A stretch of 64,000 nucleotides of DNA from positions 107,985 to 171,984 of the IMG/VR virus record IMGVR_UViG_3300010354_000044, one strand, 5' to 3'. Shown here in pieces: positions 7,103-14,455 of the stretch. The stretch is from a virus. Numbering within the stretch: position 1 is the stretch's first letter; every line of letters starts with the position of its first letter. The position numbers and the translations under genes were made by a program. The notes under the pieces are model-generated. The model worked only from the letters and a program-made list of their open reading frames with translations, made no database searches and was not told the DNA's origin.

Positions 7103-7127
7103 AGGGGTGGGGCAACTCACCCTTTTT
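7103..7127 (+). terminator. Intrinsic terminator after the RNA repair gene
   Basis: GGGTG (7105-7109), an 8-nt loop and CACCC (7118-7122) are followed by TTTTT. It lies 26 nt after the stop of the repair gene and before the next ATG. The stem is short, so termination may be partial. Confidence 0.6.
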
Positions 7128-7147
7128 CTTATTATTTTTTAGCAGCC

Positions 7148-7915
7148 ATGACATTTCTAGATTATGTCGTCCCCACAACCGACTCTTTATGGGTTGTAGT
7201 TGACTGGGACCGTTATGGTGTCCCCCATGTCTATGGGGTACAAAATTACTTCGTAGCCCAAGAGTTAAGGGGTCTCCTTTATAGCAGTAACTTGGCTGCG
7301 GCTGCCCAGTATCAAACGCTGACAAGAAGCCAAACACCAGGCCCAGTATACGAACCCGAGACTTATATATTGCCTACCTTAAGTCTCGGGTTATTGAAAG
7401 CTACTAGTGACTATTCTGATCAGATAGATACTATTATCTGTGAGTCCCGAATACAGCCCCGGGTTACCGCAGCCTTCACGCAAGATCTAAATCGCCAGTG
7501 CGTAACGTTTCAGCGTAGTTTTGCACCTTTACAGGCTGCAATTGAAGAAGCAAGGTCTGGTTTAACTTACACGCTACACCAGGAAGGGACTGGAGTGGAT
7601 AGGCATTTCCAAGTCTTGGATATGAGTAGGAGGAATGCTTATATGCTAGAAGCTCTAGTGAACCATAATGTTTCTTTTTTACAGAAACAGGAATTAGAGG
7701 AGCTTAGTTGCCTGCCTGAATTATTAGTCTTAGCCTGCGCGTCTAAATTCCAGGAAGCTAAAACCCTTTTGGGCTTTATCTATGGACCCAACGTCCGCTG
7801 GCCTGATGGCGAGACAGACATAGTTAAAGCATACCCAGTAGGTACCCACTTTTCTGTAGTGACAAAACCCGGGCTGCAGATTTACACCTCGCCGGGGGAT
7901 CTTCTTCAACTTTAG
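7148..7915 (+). CDS. Orphan protein, 255 aa
   Basis: The first ATG after the terminator starts MTFLDYVVPTTDSLWVVVDWDRYG. An upstream in-frame start would lie before the terminator, so I prefer 7148. The protein is soluble and has no recognised motif; residues 120-200 look helical. It opens a run of about a dozen small same-strand orphans (7.1-12.1 kb) with short gaps or overlaps, typical of a phage host-takeover region. The function is unknown. Confidence 0.6.
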   Translation: MTFLDYVVPTTDSLWVVVDWDRYGVPHVYGVQNYFVAQELRGLLYSSNLAAAAQYQTLTRSQTPGPVYEPETYILPTLSLGLLKATSDYSDQIDTIICESRIQPRVTAAFTQDLNRQCVTFQRSFAPLQAAIEEARSGLTYTLHQEGTGVDRHFQVLDMSRRNAYMLEALVNHNVSFLQKQELEELSCLPELLVLACASKFQEAKTLLGFIYGPNVRWPDGETDIVKAYPVGTHFSVVTKPGLQIYTSPGDLLQL

Positions 7916-7934
7916 TATCGTACAAGGTTTGAGT

Positions 7935-8162
7935 ATGACCTATGTATTTCGCCTGAAAGGCTCTTCGTACTTGTGTCACCCCGACACTGGGGAGTTATGT
8001 CAATTCCGGTCTGAGCTAGAGGCCTATGCCTACGCTGAGAGCCGCGGCATAGAGGGGGAAGCTATAAGGCTGAGTCAGAGTAGCTATAAGCACCAAAAGC
8101 CCTGCGTCAACATGACGTACATGGAAGCTATCCCAGTTCATATCGTCAATAGGGTAATTTAG
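7935..8162 (+). CDS. Orphan protein, 75 aa
   Basis: ATG 7935 has AAGG at 7924-7927 as a plausible ribosome binding site; an in-frame TTG at 7929 would be too close to it. The product begins MTYVFRLKGSSYLCHPDTGELCQF, with two cysteines eight residues apart, and is otherwise featureless. It sits 3 nt before the next gene. Its function is unknown. Confidence 0.5.
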   Translation: MTYVFRLKGSSYLCHPDTGELCQFRSELEAYAYAESRGIEGEAIRLSQSSYKHQKPCVNMTYMEAIPVHIVNRVI

Positions 8163-8165
8163 CCT

Positions 8166-8348
8166 ATGAATAAAAATACAACCCCGATGGGAGAAGGGGG
8201 AGACCCTGAAGATAAAAGGGTAGAGCTTGATGTTTTCTTTACTCCGGAACAAAAGAGAAAGCTAGAAGAGATAGCTAAAGCTACCGGGCTTGAGACATGG
8301 GAAGTCGCCCATAAAATGCTTGAGTTAAATATGAACGATAGAAATTAG
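8166..8348 (+). CDS. Small charged protein, 60 aa, possible ribbon-helix-helix
   Basis: After a polar head (about residues 1-18) the product reads RVELDVFFTPEQKRKLEEIAKATGLETWEVAHKML. A short beta strand followed by two helices is the pattern of ribbon-helix-helix DNA-binding proteins (CopG/Arc size class). This is a guess from pattern, not a motif match. It lies in a tight operon, 3 nt after the previous gene and 9 nt before the next, whose Shine-Dalgarno GGAGG overlaps its stop. Confidence 0.5.
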   Translation: MNKNTTPMGEGGDPEDKRVELDVFFTPEQKRKLEEIAKATGLETWEVAHKMLELNMNDRN

Positions 8349-8357
8349 GAGGTAACG

Positions 8358-8804
8358 ATGAAGCTTGACTTAATTCAACGAGGACAATTTAGAGTACAAG
8401 AATGGAAGAAGGGGGTAGATAACGTAGTTTGCTTTGACTACATGGGTAGTTCAGAGTTTGAGGGTGAAGCATTAGGCGCTAGCCTCAAAACTATCAGGGA
8501 TAATATAGAAGCTTACAATCTTACAATCCAACAAGTTTCTGCTTATGGAAAGCAGATTAGTTACTTCCTATTCGCTCCAAAAGCGAATGAAGGAGAAATT
8601 GTTGAGGGTATCAAGCAAATAGCTTTGGATAAAGTGCATTTGAAAGAAGTAGCCTATTTTGATGCAGCCTGTGGGAATATTACTTGGCTTACTCCAAGAA
8701 ACCTACCGAACTTGTGGTGGGATATTAAGAACCATTTTATATGGTGGTTACCCCATGAGCTGCAGGATGAATTTATGGCCGCGCTAAGGAACGGTGGGGC
8801 ATGA
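8358..8804 (+). CDS. Conserved-looking orphan with DYMGSSEFE motif, 148 aa
   Basis: A strong TAGGAGG lies 9 nt before the ATG, so this gene is probably well translated. The motif D-Y-M-G-S-S-E-F-E (about residues 27-35) is one I associate with a family of uncharacterised phage and cyanobacterial proteins; I cannot name it. Downstream there is a W-rich stretch (LWWDIKNHFIWWLP). The stop overlaps the next start (ATGA). The activity is unknown. Confidence 0.6.
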   Translation: MKLDLIQRGQFRVQEWKKGVDNVVCFDYMGSSEFEGEALGASLKTIRDNIEAYNLTIQQVSAYGKQISYFLFAPKANEGEIVEGIKQIALDKVHLKEVAYFDAACGNITWLTPRNLPNLWWDIKNHFIWWLPHELQDEFMAALRNGGA

Positions 8805-9229
8805 ATGCTGGACTACCTAGCAATATGGTAATAGGTTTAATTCTACCTCTGCGGCTAATCAGCCTAGGCTATCCAGCAGGGAATTGGTTTATTGATTTTA
8901 GCCCTCAAGCATGCTTACTAGCTAAGGTAGACTGGCCTGAGTTCTTCCGTCAGACAGGTATTCAGTTAATCCCGGAAACTTTCGGGGAAAGATTCCTCTT
9001 CCGTGATTTGCAGAGAGGTACCTTAGAGCTTAATGAAATCCTGGACGCTTTGGCCACACCAGTACACGGCCTTACTGGGGTTATTGTGCGGCTTGATGTA
9101 GCGAAACTCCCAGACGACAAAGCCTGTTATAAATACCAATGGACTTATTTCTATGGGTATTGCGAGACTTTTGCGGGGCTTGACGGCGTGCTCCAATCGC
9201 TGGTTGAAAAGGCCAGTCAAGGGCAGTAA
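8801..9229 (+). CDS. Orphan protein, 142 aa
   Basis: The start overlaps the stop of the previous gene by 4 nt (ATGA), a sign of translational coupling, so the two products may work together or be needed in fixed ratio. The protein is soluble with hydrophobic patches near the N-terminus (NMVIGLILPLRLISLGY), though not clearly a membrane helix. No motif is recognised and the function is unknown. Confidence 0.55.
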   Translation: MNAGLPSNMVIGLILPLRLISLGYPAGNWFIDFSPQACLLAKVDWPEFFRQTGIQLIPETFGERFLFRDLQRGTLELNEILDALATPVHGLTGVIVRLDVAKLPDDKACYKYQWTYFYGYCETFAGLDGVLQSLVEKASQGQ

Positions 9230-9243
9230 AATCTTTAGAACCC

Positions 9244-9582
9244 ATGGAATATATCTTCGGGACGTTTATAACAGGCGAAACGAGAATGGTTAATTACAAG
9301 ATACTAACAGGGCCCCTTGCAGGGGAGGTTGCTGAAGAGGGGCAAATCCTAGATTTGGATTATAAGGACTTGCCCTTTGACTGGAAGCTTATGATTGTTG
9401 AATGGGCGGACGAGAACCCTAAATACAAACGTATAGCCCCCCTTTCCTACCAGCAGTCACAAAGCGGACATCTAGTGCTTTTGGATGACATTAAGTCCGA
9501 CTACGAGACTAGCTGGCAGACTAAAGAGACGGATAGTCCTCCTACTATACAGCCCGCTTCTAAGTGGGTGACTCAAGATTGA
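9244..9582 (+). CDS. Orphan protein, up to 112 aa
   Basis: Two starts are possible: ATG 9244, with no clear ribosome binding site, and ATG 9286 (MVNYKILTGPLAGEV), which has the purine-rich GGCGAAACGAGA before it and looks like a more natural N-terminus. The product is acidic with no recognised motif; its C-terminal 25 residues are polar and probably disordered. It lies in the same small-orphan row. The function is unknown. Confidence 0.5.
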   Translation: MEYIFGTFITGETRMVNYKILTGPLAGEVAEEGQILDLDYKDLPFDWKLMIVEWADENPKYKRIAPLSYQQSQSGHLVLLDDIKSDYETSWQTKETDSPPTIQPASKWVTQD

Positions 9583-9605
9583 TAACCCTTTAACATTTTT
9601 ACACC

Positions 9606-9824
9606 ATGCTTGCACCAGCTATTTTACTTTTTGAAATCTACCCCAAGACCTACGTTAATCTCCGCGAGATTGCATCTATTGAGCGTGATCTTAATGACGC
9701 GACTATTTACTTATCAAACGGGAGGACTTATTGCGTTAGCCTTGGAATTCTTGAACTTATCATAAAAGAGATGACTGTAATTTCTCCTCGTGAGCCTGGC
9801 AAACGCCCGTCGGCAATAGGGTAG
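9606..9824 (+). CDS. Orphan protein, 72 aa
   Basis: A short beta-rich protein with the segment YVNLREIASIERDLNDATIYLSNGRTYCVSL, which reads like a small Sm-like or SH3-like barrel (strand, turn at NG, strand), though this is a guess. The 64-nt gap after it holds no strong hairpin. It has no strong ribosome binding site. The function is unknown. Confidence 0.45.
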   Translation: MLAPAILLFEIYPKTYVNLREIASIERDLNDATIYLSNGRTYCVSLGILELIIKEMTVISPREPGKRPSAIG

Positions 9825-9888
9825 CAGCTAAATCAAGACGGAAAGGTAGAATATTGATCTGCCCCTAACAAACAAAGGTTCTTATGAT

Positions 9889-10188
9889 ATGGAACAAGGT
9901 AACCCAGCCAACTACGATCCAAATCGAGTAAGGCCGCATATGTGCGCTGTATGCCCCCACCGTGAAGGGTCGCCACTAGCTTCTCTGGTACCAAAATTAA
10001 TAGAGGTGGCGCTTACGGAAGCAAACCACTTCTGTCATCTTGAACAAACCCAAGGGCTTGATCCCACTATCCTGTGCCGCGGAACCCGGAAGTTGCAAAT
10101 AGAGTTTTTCACTACCTTGGGTGTTCTAGACGAACCTACGGATGAGTGCTGGGAGCGTACATTAAAGGCCCTACAAGATTCCGAATAG
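9889..10188 (+). CDS. Cys/His protein, possible DUF6283-type, 99 aa
   Basis: The product holds a C-x2-C-P-H-R-x-G-S-P motif (about residues 19-29), then F-C-H (about 54) and C-R-G (about 68). The order CxxCP-R-GSP, CH, CRG reminds me of the small phage and actinobacterial family DUF6283, whose cysteines and histidine presumably bind a metal or Fe-S cluster. The biochemical role is unknown. ACAAAGGTTC lies before the ATG, with modest Shine-Dalgarno quality. The gene stands apart from its neighbours by about 60 nt on each side. Confidence 0.55.
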   Translation: MEQGNPANYDPNRVRPHMCAVCPHREGSPLASLVPKLIEVALTEANHFCHLEQTQGLDPTILCRGTRKLQIEFFTTLGVLDEPTDECWERTLKALQDSE

Positions 10189-10246
10189 TTTGCTTATCAG
10201 AAAAACAACAGAACAGGATTAACTCACTATTTACGGGACGTTACCT

Positions 10247-10762
10247 ATGAACAATGAAGAAATTTATAATACTTTAAACGCCTGGCTCTATAAAGAGATG
10301 TCCCTTACCAAACAGGAAATTGTTAAAATCCTTCATAGTTCTTTAAATGCCTGGGAGTATAAAGGGATGGATCTTACCAAAGAGGACATTGTTGCTATGC
10401 GGAAGCAGTGGGAGGCAATTAAGTTTGATACTCCCGAGTTCTTGCAAAATAGGATTGATAAAAAATTTGCTCACATCGCTCACATCCAAGCCCCCAAAAG
10501 CTTTGCGAGTCACGATAATCTTGAATGCTTTGTTCACGATGTAAACGAGGCGCTAGAACGCTTTGCACCTGAATTCCTACGTGGCACCTATAAAAAGGTG
10601 AAATCACAGTATGTTTACGAAAAGGATGATCTTAAGATATCTGCGAAACACATCTACGAGGGTATTTACGTTCTTGTAATATGGAAAGAAGGCGAATATA
10701 TAAGTTCTGATATACAGGGTGCCGTTTCTAAATGGGCAGAGGATTACCATTATCATGAATAA
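10247..10762 (+). CDS. Orphan with an internal N-terminal duplication, 171 aa
   Basis: Residues about 7-25 (TLNAWLYKEMSLTKQEIV) and 31-49 (SLNAWEYKGMDLTKEDIV) are a clear tandem duplication of about 25 residues. The rest is charged and soluble. The DNA of the two units is also alike (TTTAAA-GCCTGG...TATAAAG-GATG), so the duplication is fairly recent. The C-terminus overlaps the next gene by 8 nt. The function is unknown. Confidence 0.6.
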   Translation: MNNEEIYNTLNAWLYKEMSLTKQEIVKILHSSLNAWEYKGMDLTKEDIVAMRKQWEAIKFDTPEFLQNRIDKKFAHIAHIQAPKSFASHDNLECFVHDVNEALERFAPEFLRGTYKKVKSQYVYEKDDLKISAKHIYEGIYVLVIWKEGEYISSDIQGAVSKWAEDYHYHE

Positions 10763-11006
10763 GGAGGCGTTCACAAGCGCTGTCCACGAAAAGATCGGCT
10801 ACCATGCCGGTGATGAAATTATGCCCGATGGTGGGGGTTTTTATTATTTCCGATGGAACCGAAGACAAACGGACAACAACCTAATTGTTGGCTATAAACC
10901 CAACAAACCAGAGGTTAGGTGGCTTGTTTACGAAAGTACCAAACCCATCAAGCTTGGATGGGGTCCGACCATAGATGCCGCTTTTACAAAAGCAGGATTA
11001 TCATGA
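10755..11006 (+). CDS. Orphan protein, 83 aa
   Basis: ATG 10755 overlaps the preceding stop, so coupling is likely; upstream in-frame starts would run deeper into that gene. The product reads MNKEAFTSAVHEKIGYHAGDEIMPDGGGFYYFRW and has tryptophans near its end. No motif is recognised. The stop overlaps the following start by 4 nt (ATGA). The three genes 10247-11617 therefore form one coupled unit. Confidence 0.55.
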   Translation: MNKEAFTSAVHEKIGYHAGDEIMPDGGGFYYFRWNRRQTDNNLIVGYKPNKPEVRWLVYESTKPIKLGWGPTIDAAFTKAGLS

Positions 11007-11617
11007 ACTATGACCAACTTACAGCAACACAGCTACGACTGTTTAACTTAATATCCCACGTCCATTCTTGGCAGCATCTCGCTCAGCTACCCGACCAAAT
11101 TGCGGAAGCTCTTATTCATTTAGCATTTGCGAATAGGGGTTCTGGCTACCCAGCTATTGCCGCTAGGTATAAGCTCGAGCGACTAGCCTCTATGTCTCAT
11201 TCCGAAATTATTCAAGCCTGGGACAAGTTAAACGATACACATTCTTCCTCTAGGATTACTGCCAAAAAGATCAAATTCTATGTAGAGGATGTTTATAGTG
11301 ATAATGGGGTTCAGTATATTCAGGAAGCCTATGAGTTCCCTAATGGGCTGATTATGTCTTTATTACCACCAAACTTCACTTATTTCTATCCTGACAGGAT
11401 TAGGTTACGTGCAGAGCGCGTAATTGAGACTGAAGATACTATCACTTTCACTCCTCACAAACTCCACCAGGCTTTAACCGACAGCATCAGTACATTTGAT
11501 CAGGACCACATAACAGAAGAACTAGCGTTTTTAGTCAACCAATTGATCAACGACTACTTCGCAGCCAAATCCCGCCCCATTACCCCTAAACCTAAAACCG
11601 GCAGCCTGCAATCTTAA
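11003..11617 (+). CDS. Orphan protein, 204 aa
   Basis: It starts at the ATGA overlap with the previous gene. The product is soluble, rich in helices at the N-terminus (YDQLTATQLRLFNLISHVH), with no catalytic motif that I recognise. The C-terminal end (KSRPITPKPKTGSLQS) is encoded by the stretch TACCCCTAAACC...ACCGGCAG, which recurs at the end of the next gene. The function is unknown. Confidence 0.6.
   Translation: MNYDQLTATQLRLFNLISHVHSWQHLAQLPDQIAEALIHLAFANRGSGYPAIAARYKLERLASMSHSEIIQAWDKLNDTHSSSRITAKKIKFYVEDVYSDNGVQYIQEAYEFPNGLIMSLLPPNFTYFYPDRIRLRAERVIETEDTITFTPHKLHQALTDSISTFDQDHITEELAFLVNQLINDYFAAKSRPITPKPKTGSLQS
11578..11613 (+). repeat. Short repeat TACCCCTAAA...ACCGGCAG, copy 1
   Basis: CATTACCCCTAAACC and TAAAACCGGCAGCCTGCAATC reappear, shortened, at about 12081-12110 as GTACCCCTAAAACCGGCAG and TTTGCATC. 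The pair brackets the gene at 11684. It may be a relative of the C-rich dispersed element, which also ends in CGGCAG. Confidence 0.4.
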
Positions 11618-11683
11618 CAAAGTTAAAAACCTGTAACCGCAGCGATATGTATTCCTGTCTCGGCCATTCTATTCGTGTCCGCC

Positions 11684-12091
11684 ATGAGTAATGTCAATCC
11701 TTCCCCTAAAGCCCTCTTTATCTCTCCTGATGGCAAAGTCTACCCCGACACCCTGATTTGTTCTGGAAGCTTACCCCCAGAACTGCAAGGTAAACCCTGT
11801 CCCTACTCTCAAAATGGGCGATTACCCGATCCGGTGCCTCTAAATCCAGATGACCCTGGCTATACTCCTGACAAAGGTAAACCTGGGGACTTATGCCCGC
11901 CTTGTGCTAAACAACAACTAGCCCACTTGGGGCATTGGCAGGGCCATGGCGGGCAATCCTTCCCTGAAGACCTATTACCGCTACGCCTATTCAAATGCCG
12001 AATGTGGTTTTGGCTAGTGGTGCCTGGTTTAGAAGATAACACCCCAACAGAACTGCTTTCTACGCCCCCCCCCTCTCCCCAGTACCCCTAA
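11684..12091 (+). CDS. Proline- and cysteine-rich orphan, 135 aa
   Basis: A Pro-rich protein with five cysteines, including C-P-P-C (about residue 67) and CPY. This could be a small metal-binding or redox protein but has no known motif. The C-terminus (STPPPSPQYP) is encoded by a copy of the C-rich repeat. An in-frame GTG lies at 11675. Low-complexity content and flanking repeats make me wonder whether the gene came in as a cassette. The function is unknown. Confidence 0.45.
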   Translation: MSNVNPSPKALFISPDGKVYPDTLICSGSLPPELQGKPCPYSQNGRLPDPVPLNPDDPGYTPDKGKPGDLCPPCAKQQLAHLGHWQGHGGQSFPEDLLPLRLFKCRMWFWLVVPGLEDNTPTELLSTPPPSPQYP

Positions 12092-12100
12092 AACCGGCAG
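12064..12100 (+). repeat. C-rich repeat, copy 2 (divergent)
   Basis: A run of nine C, then CTCTCCCC and, after AGTACCCCTAAA, ACCGGCAG. It is a degenerate copy of the element at 3447, 15895, 21406, 37376 and 54671, again C-rich on the plus strand. It lies across the 3' end of a gene. Confidence 0.45.
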
Positions 12101-12118
12101 TTTGCATCATTAACTTTT

Positions 12119-12138
12119 AACTTGCAATTTTGCAAGTT
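12119..12138 (+). terminator. Hairpin, possible weak terminator
   Basis: AACTTGCA (12119-12126), loop ATTT, TGCAAGTT (12131-12138). The stem is perfect, 8 bp, but no T-run follows. It separates the small-orphan row from the tRNA segment. Confidence 0.4.
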
Positions 12139-12157
12139 ATGTAGTAGTATGCTAAAT

Positions 12158-12209
12158 GGGCATAGCAACTTCCTTAACTTTGAAATTTGGCCATACCTAG
12201 TTGCCGCCC
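12158..12209 (+). ncRNA. Structured element A, upstream of tRNA-Pro
   Basis: GGGC, bulge ATA, GCAACT (12158-12170) pair with AGTTGC, C, GCCC (12199-12209) around a 28-nt loop that begins TCCTT. An equivalent with the same GCAACT/AGTTGC core, the same ATA/C internal loop and the same loop length, but a different outer stem (GTCGC/GCGAC), lies at 12371-12424. The base-pair changes in the outer stem keep pairing, which supports a conserved RNA or DNA structure. The function is unknown. Confidence 0.6.
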
Positions 12210-12269
12210 TTTAAACATTTAACCCGCATAAAGCATTCCTTTAAAACTATTTGGGATAACTATGCTTCG

Positions 12270-12286
12270 CGGGTGGCTACTACCCG
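12270..12286 (+). other. Small hairpin upstream of the tRNA
   Basis: CGGGT, a 7-nt loop and ACCCG pair perfectly 7 nt before the tRNA 5' end. It could be a processing or precursor structure of the tRNA transcript, or chance. Confidence 0.3.
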
Positions 12287-12292
12287 ACTAGA

Positions 12293-12366
12293 CGGGGCAT
12301 AGCGCAGTTTGGTAGCGCGCCTGCTTTGGGAGCAGGATGCCGCAGGTTCAAATCCTGCTGTCCCGA
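12293..12366 (+). tRNA. tRNA-Pro (anticodon UGG)
   Basis: This 74-nt sequence folds as a full cloverleaf: acceptor CGGGGCA/TGTCCCG, D-arm with GCGC...GCGC, anticodon stem CCTGC/GCAGG with loop TTTGGGA (anticodon TGG at 12327-12329), T-arm GCAGG-TTCAAAT-CCTGC and discriminator A. CCA is not encoded. UGG reads CCA/CCG and, with modification, other proline codons. The gene sits between two copies of a structured element. In this phage it may support codon use or replace a tRNA cut by a host nuclease, which would fit the RNA repair gene at 4882. Confidence 0.95.
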
Positions 12367-12370
12367 TTAA

Positions 12371-12424
12371 GTCGCATAGCAACTTCCTTTTCCGTAATTC
12401 CTACCTACCCTTAGTTGCCGCGAC
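12371..12424 (+). ncRNA. Structured element B, downstream of tRNA-Pro
   Basis: GTCGC, ATA, GCAACT (12371-12384) pair with AGTTGC, C, GCGAC (12413-12424) around a 28-nt loop. It is the partner of element A at 12158-12209. It ends about 24 nt before the ATG of the 610-residue gene, so it would be in that gene's 5' leader. Roles in tRNA release, mRNA stability or translational control are all possible. Confidence 0.6.
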
Positions 12425-12448
12425 TACCATTATTAAGGAGGCCCGATT

Positions 12449-14281
12449 ATGACTAAGCTAGATACCCGTTTAATCAGGTGCGCCTTGGACTACTTCAAGT
12501 GCGTTCCGTTGTCAGATGACAATGAAGTCGCTGAAGAGCCCGTACTTATTAAGAACCGCGGTATTGTGCTGCACCCTACTGCGGTGTACGCGGAAAAGGT
12601 AGTAGAAAATTGGCTGAGCAACTCCCCTAACGGGGAACAGATGAATAAGACCTTCTATACCTCCTGGCGGGAGTGCCTGGCGGTCTCAACCAAGCAGCAT
12701 ATGCTCAACCAATTTGTACACTACATTACCGCGTATCTTAACGACCGGGGGCTTAGTGATGAGATTATTGTTCCCCGCAATGAACAAGACATTGCTGCAG
12801 ATCTGCGTCTGCAGGTTATTAGAGGGGTATCACTTGACGAATTGGTAATTAGGGCCCACAAGACCCTCTGTCAGAACATCGCCCATCCTCAAGAGGTTAT
12901 AGAAGACCTGTTATATATTCTTGAGTGCGGCGAATTTGCCTGGAATGAGGAGGAATTGGCCAAGGTCACTAACCGAGAAGCTCGGTATCAAATCTTTAAG
13001 CTGCTGGGTCTATACCCTAGTGAAGCAGAGGAGCTAACCAAGTACCTCTTTTTCCTAGCCACCAGCGATTCCTTAATTATCGGCAACAAGCAGTATATCC
13101 AAAGCCTAAGGACATCTAATTACGTCTTGAAGCTAACCCAAGAGCAGATTGACTTAGTAGCCGAGTGCTTCCATCGGTTCAAGAACCTATGGCTGGCGCT
13201 TAAGAAAGCTTCCAGCGCAAATCCCAAAGTGGTTAATACCATATCGCGGAGAGCTAAAGAGCTGCATATACCTAAAAAGCTGCCGGCTATCAAAACTGTG
13301 ACTTCGGGCACGTTCTCTAGTAGTGAATTGGAGGACCTAGGTCGTCGGTCTTCTATCAAAGACCTTGTTACAGCTATTAATGCACTGAAGCTGTACCAGG
13401 ATACAGACAGACGGTTCTTCCGTGTCCGAAATGGTAGAGGTTGGGCTACTAAGGCTATGGAAGGGGTGTTAGGTATGCCAGTTAACGACCGGAAGGCTCA
13501 ATGGTGTGCCTATGAGAAGACACTGCTTGCAATTCTTAAGGAGAAAGTTGCTGCAAAGGGTTTGCGGGTGTACTGTCCTGATTACGTGGACTATAGCTTC
13601 CCGACCAGTCGGAAGCAGATGGTTGGTAACATCCCTGTAGGAACTAAGGTGAATGTGCCCAAAGATTCTAGAAATTCCATTGTAGGTATCTATTGGGAAA
13701 ATCAAGAAGATGCCCGAGTGGACCTAGACCTTACCGCTCATCATATGAGTGGTGAAGTAGTAGGGTGGTATACCCGTCATAGAAGTGCGCAAGTGCCCCT
13801 AGTTTATTCTGGAGACATTACCAGCGGGCCTGCGGCGGAGTATGTTTACCGCAGCCCTTCTTGTACCGATCCTTTCCTATTAGCAGTAACCCACTTTGAA
13901 GGACCTTTGGAAAACCTGCGGTTCCATTTGATCATTGGGCATGAGCTAGAGGAAGCTAAACATAGCATTAATCCAAATAATGTTTTATTTAGCCTGCCGC
14001 TGACTATGGCAAGTAAACAAAGCTGCTTAGGGCTACTAACTCAGTCAGCAGAAGGTCTAACCTTCTTTGTCAACAACGTAGGGATTGGAAACCAGCGGGT
14101 AACCCGAGCGTGCGAAAAGATAGAAACTATTTTGATGCATGCATTAGCTAGTTCTAATACTGGCCTTAAGTTGCGTGACTTAAAGGATGTAATTGAGTTT
14201 GTAGACGAACCAGATTCAAACAGTATAAACCTATCCCCGAGCGAATTGATGGTTGACTCCTTCAACTGCTTTGTGGATTAA
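12449..14281 (+). CDS. Large orphan with TerD-like C-terminal segment, 610 aa
   Basis: AAGGAGG lies 6-7 nt before the ATG, and two terminators follow the gene, so I infer strong expression as a single unit. The N-terminal two thirds are helical with no motif I recognise. Around residues 415-480 the pattern VGIYWE...VDLDLTA...GEVVGWY...YSGDITSGPAAEYV resembles TerD-type beta-sandwich proteins (DLD-S-A, then HSGD), which bind calcium; H of HSGD is Y here. A stress- or host-takeover role is possible but unproven. No signal peptide or membrane segment is seen. Confidence 0.65.
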   Translation: MTKLDTRLIRCALDYFKCVPLSDDNEVAEEPVLIKNRGIVLHPTAVYAEKVVENWLSNSPNGEQMNKTFYTSWRECLAVSTKQHMLNQFVHYITAYLNDRGLSDEIIVPRNEQDIAADLRLQVIRGVSLDELVIRAHKTLCQNIAHPQEVIEDLLYILECGEFAWNEEELAKVTNREARYQIFKLLGLYPSEAEELTKYLFFLATSDSLIIGNKQYIQSLRTSNYVLKLTQEQIDLVAECFHRFKNLWLALKKASSANPKVVNTISRRAKELHIPKKLPAIKTVTSGTFSSSELEDLGRRSSIKDLVTAINALKLYQDTDRRFFRVRNGRGWATKAMEGVLGMPVNDRKAQWCAYEKTLLAILKEKVAAKGLRVYCPDYVDYSFPTSRKQMVGNIPVGTKVNVPKDSRNSIVGIYWENQEDARVDLDLTAHHMSGEVVGWYTRHRSAQVPLVYSGDITSGPAAEYVYRSPSCTDPFLLAVTHFEGPLENLRFHLIIGHELEEAKHSINPNNVLFSLPLTMASKQSCLGLLTQSAEGLTFFVNNVGIGNQRVTRACEKIETILMHALASSNTGLKLRDLKDVIEFVDEPDSNSINLSPSELMVDSFNCFVD

Positions 14282-14283
14282 GG

Positions 14284-14315
14284 CTTAGCGCGGTCGCTAC
14301 ACGGACAAGCGCTAA
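14284..14315 (+). other. Hairpin after the 610-residue gene
   Basis: CTTAGCGC (14284-14291) pairs with GCGCTAAG (14309-14316) around a 17-nt loop. No T-run follows directly. It may protect the 3' end of the transcript that ends at the next terminator. Confidence 0.5.
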
Positions 14316-14318
14316 GAA

Positions 14319-14351
14319 GGCGGGGGTTTCCCTCCTTACCCCGCCTTTTTT
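14319..14351 (+). terminator. Strong intrinsic terminator
   Basis: GGCGGGG pairs with CCCCGCC across a pyrimidine-rich loop, followed by six T residues. It closes the transcript of the 610-residue gene. Confidence 0.85.
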
Positions 14352-14364
14352 AATACGAAACATG

Positions 14365-14395
14365 AGCCGAGGCCTCCTCGGCTTGTGTCTTTTTA
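14365..14395 (+). terminator. Second intrinsic terminator
   Basis: AGCCGAGG (14365-14372), loop CCT, CCTCGGCT (14376-14383), then TGTGTCTTTTT. It backs up the terminator just upstream. Confidence 0.65.
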
Positions 14396-14416
14396 TCGCC
14401 ATTTCCTAACTAATAT

Positions 14417-14429
14417 GTTATATTAAAAA
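14417..14429 (+). promoter_or_regulatory. Promoter-like element, copy 1
   Basis: GTTATATTAAAAA is found exactly again at 28617-28629. Both copies lie after a terminator and before the first gene of the next unit. TATATT may act as a -10. There is no matching -35, so a phage-made activator or sigma factor may be needed. Confidence 0.4.
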
Positions 14430-14455
14430 ATACAGCAGTCTAAGCTGCCCTCGAC

